Below, piece after piece: positions 5,985-5,993 of a DNA stretch of 5,993 nt; the stretch's first letter is position 1; the number at the start of each line of letters is the position of its first letter. The notes beneath the pieces are model-generated. The model saw only the letters and a program-made list of their open reading frames with translations, was not told the origin of the DNA and searched no databases. The stretch is from an uncultured Eubacteriales bacterium (GTDB lineage: Bacteria; Bacillota; Clostridia; Oscillospirales; Acutalibacteraceae), in the NCBI GenBank assembly GCA_900321195.1, contig ONVG01000095.1, forward strand, positions 1-5,993, written 5' to 3'. The position numbers and the translations under genes were made by a program.

Positions 5985-5993
5985 TGGTATAAT
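5985..5993 (+). promoter_or_regulatory. Extended -10 element at the right window edge
   Basis: TGGTATAAT is a perfect TGn-TATAAT extended -10 box ending at the last base. No good -35 lies 17 bases upstream (AGGCAC at 5965-5970). It follows the GC-richer GGCACAGTCCCCTG (5966-5979) after an A-rich run. It may drive a gene that begins outside the window. Confidence 0.4.

Overview
The window looks like chromosomal DNA of a Gram-positive anaerobe of the class Clostridia, probably a Ruminococcus-like gut bacterium. This is an inference from AT-rich spacers, strong AGGAGG-type ribosome sites, sigma-A-like promoters, a substrate-binding protein fused to its permease, and a PduL-type phosphotransacylase. 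No rRNA, tRNA, CRISPR array or complete mobile element was seen.

Layout, left to right. (1) 1-208, minus: the N-terminal 69 codons of a secreted penicillin-binding D-Ala-D-Ala carboxypeptidase, cut by the window edge just after its SxxK serine motif. (2) 480-2841, minus: a two-gene polar amino-acid ABC importer operon, substrate-binding/permease fusion then ATPase. It has its own promoter and ends in a strong intrinsic terminator. (3) 3036-4301, minus: rarA (mgsA), an AAA+ replication-fork maintenance ATPase, with its own promoter and a 16-bp-stem terminator. (4) 4462-5031, plus: a pduL-type phosphate acyltransferase, divergent from rarA, with promoter and terminator. (5) 5142-5711, minus: a flavodoxin-fold NAD(P)H-dependent FMN oxidoreductase, convergent with pduL. 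(6) 5712-5993: AT-rich spacer with promoter-like motifs and an abrupt change of character at the right edge, possibly the start of another unit.

The genes do not form one pathway. They are ordinary housekeeping transcription units (cell wall, amino-acid uptake, fork repair, acetyl-phosphate metabolism, redox), each with recognisable start and stop signals.

The outstanding feature lies inside the importer. The extracytoplasmic binding domain of the fusion protein is in reversed order: the half that normally comes second (DLKGKKIGVQLGTTGD ... IINSYIG) follows the signal peptide directly. The half that normally comes first (KLTIATNAEFPPYEY ... SKQVIII) comes after it and runs into the permease. 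Each half is present once, all expected ligand-contact residues are there, and the breakpoint lies at the interlobe hinge. This reads as a clean circular permutation of a type II periplasmic-binding-protein fold, perhaps derived from a tandem-domain GlnP-like ancestor.
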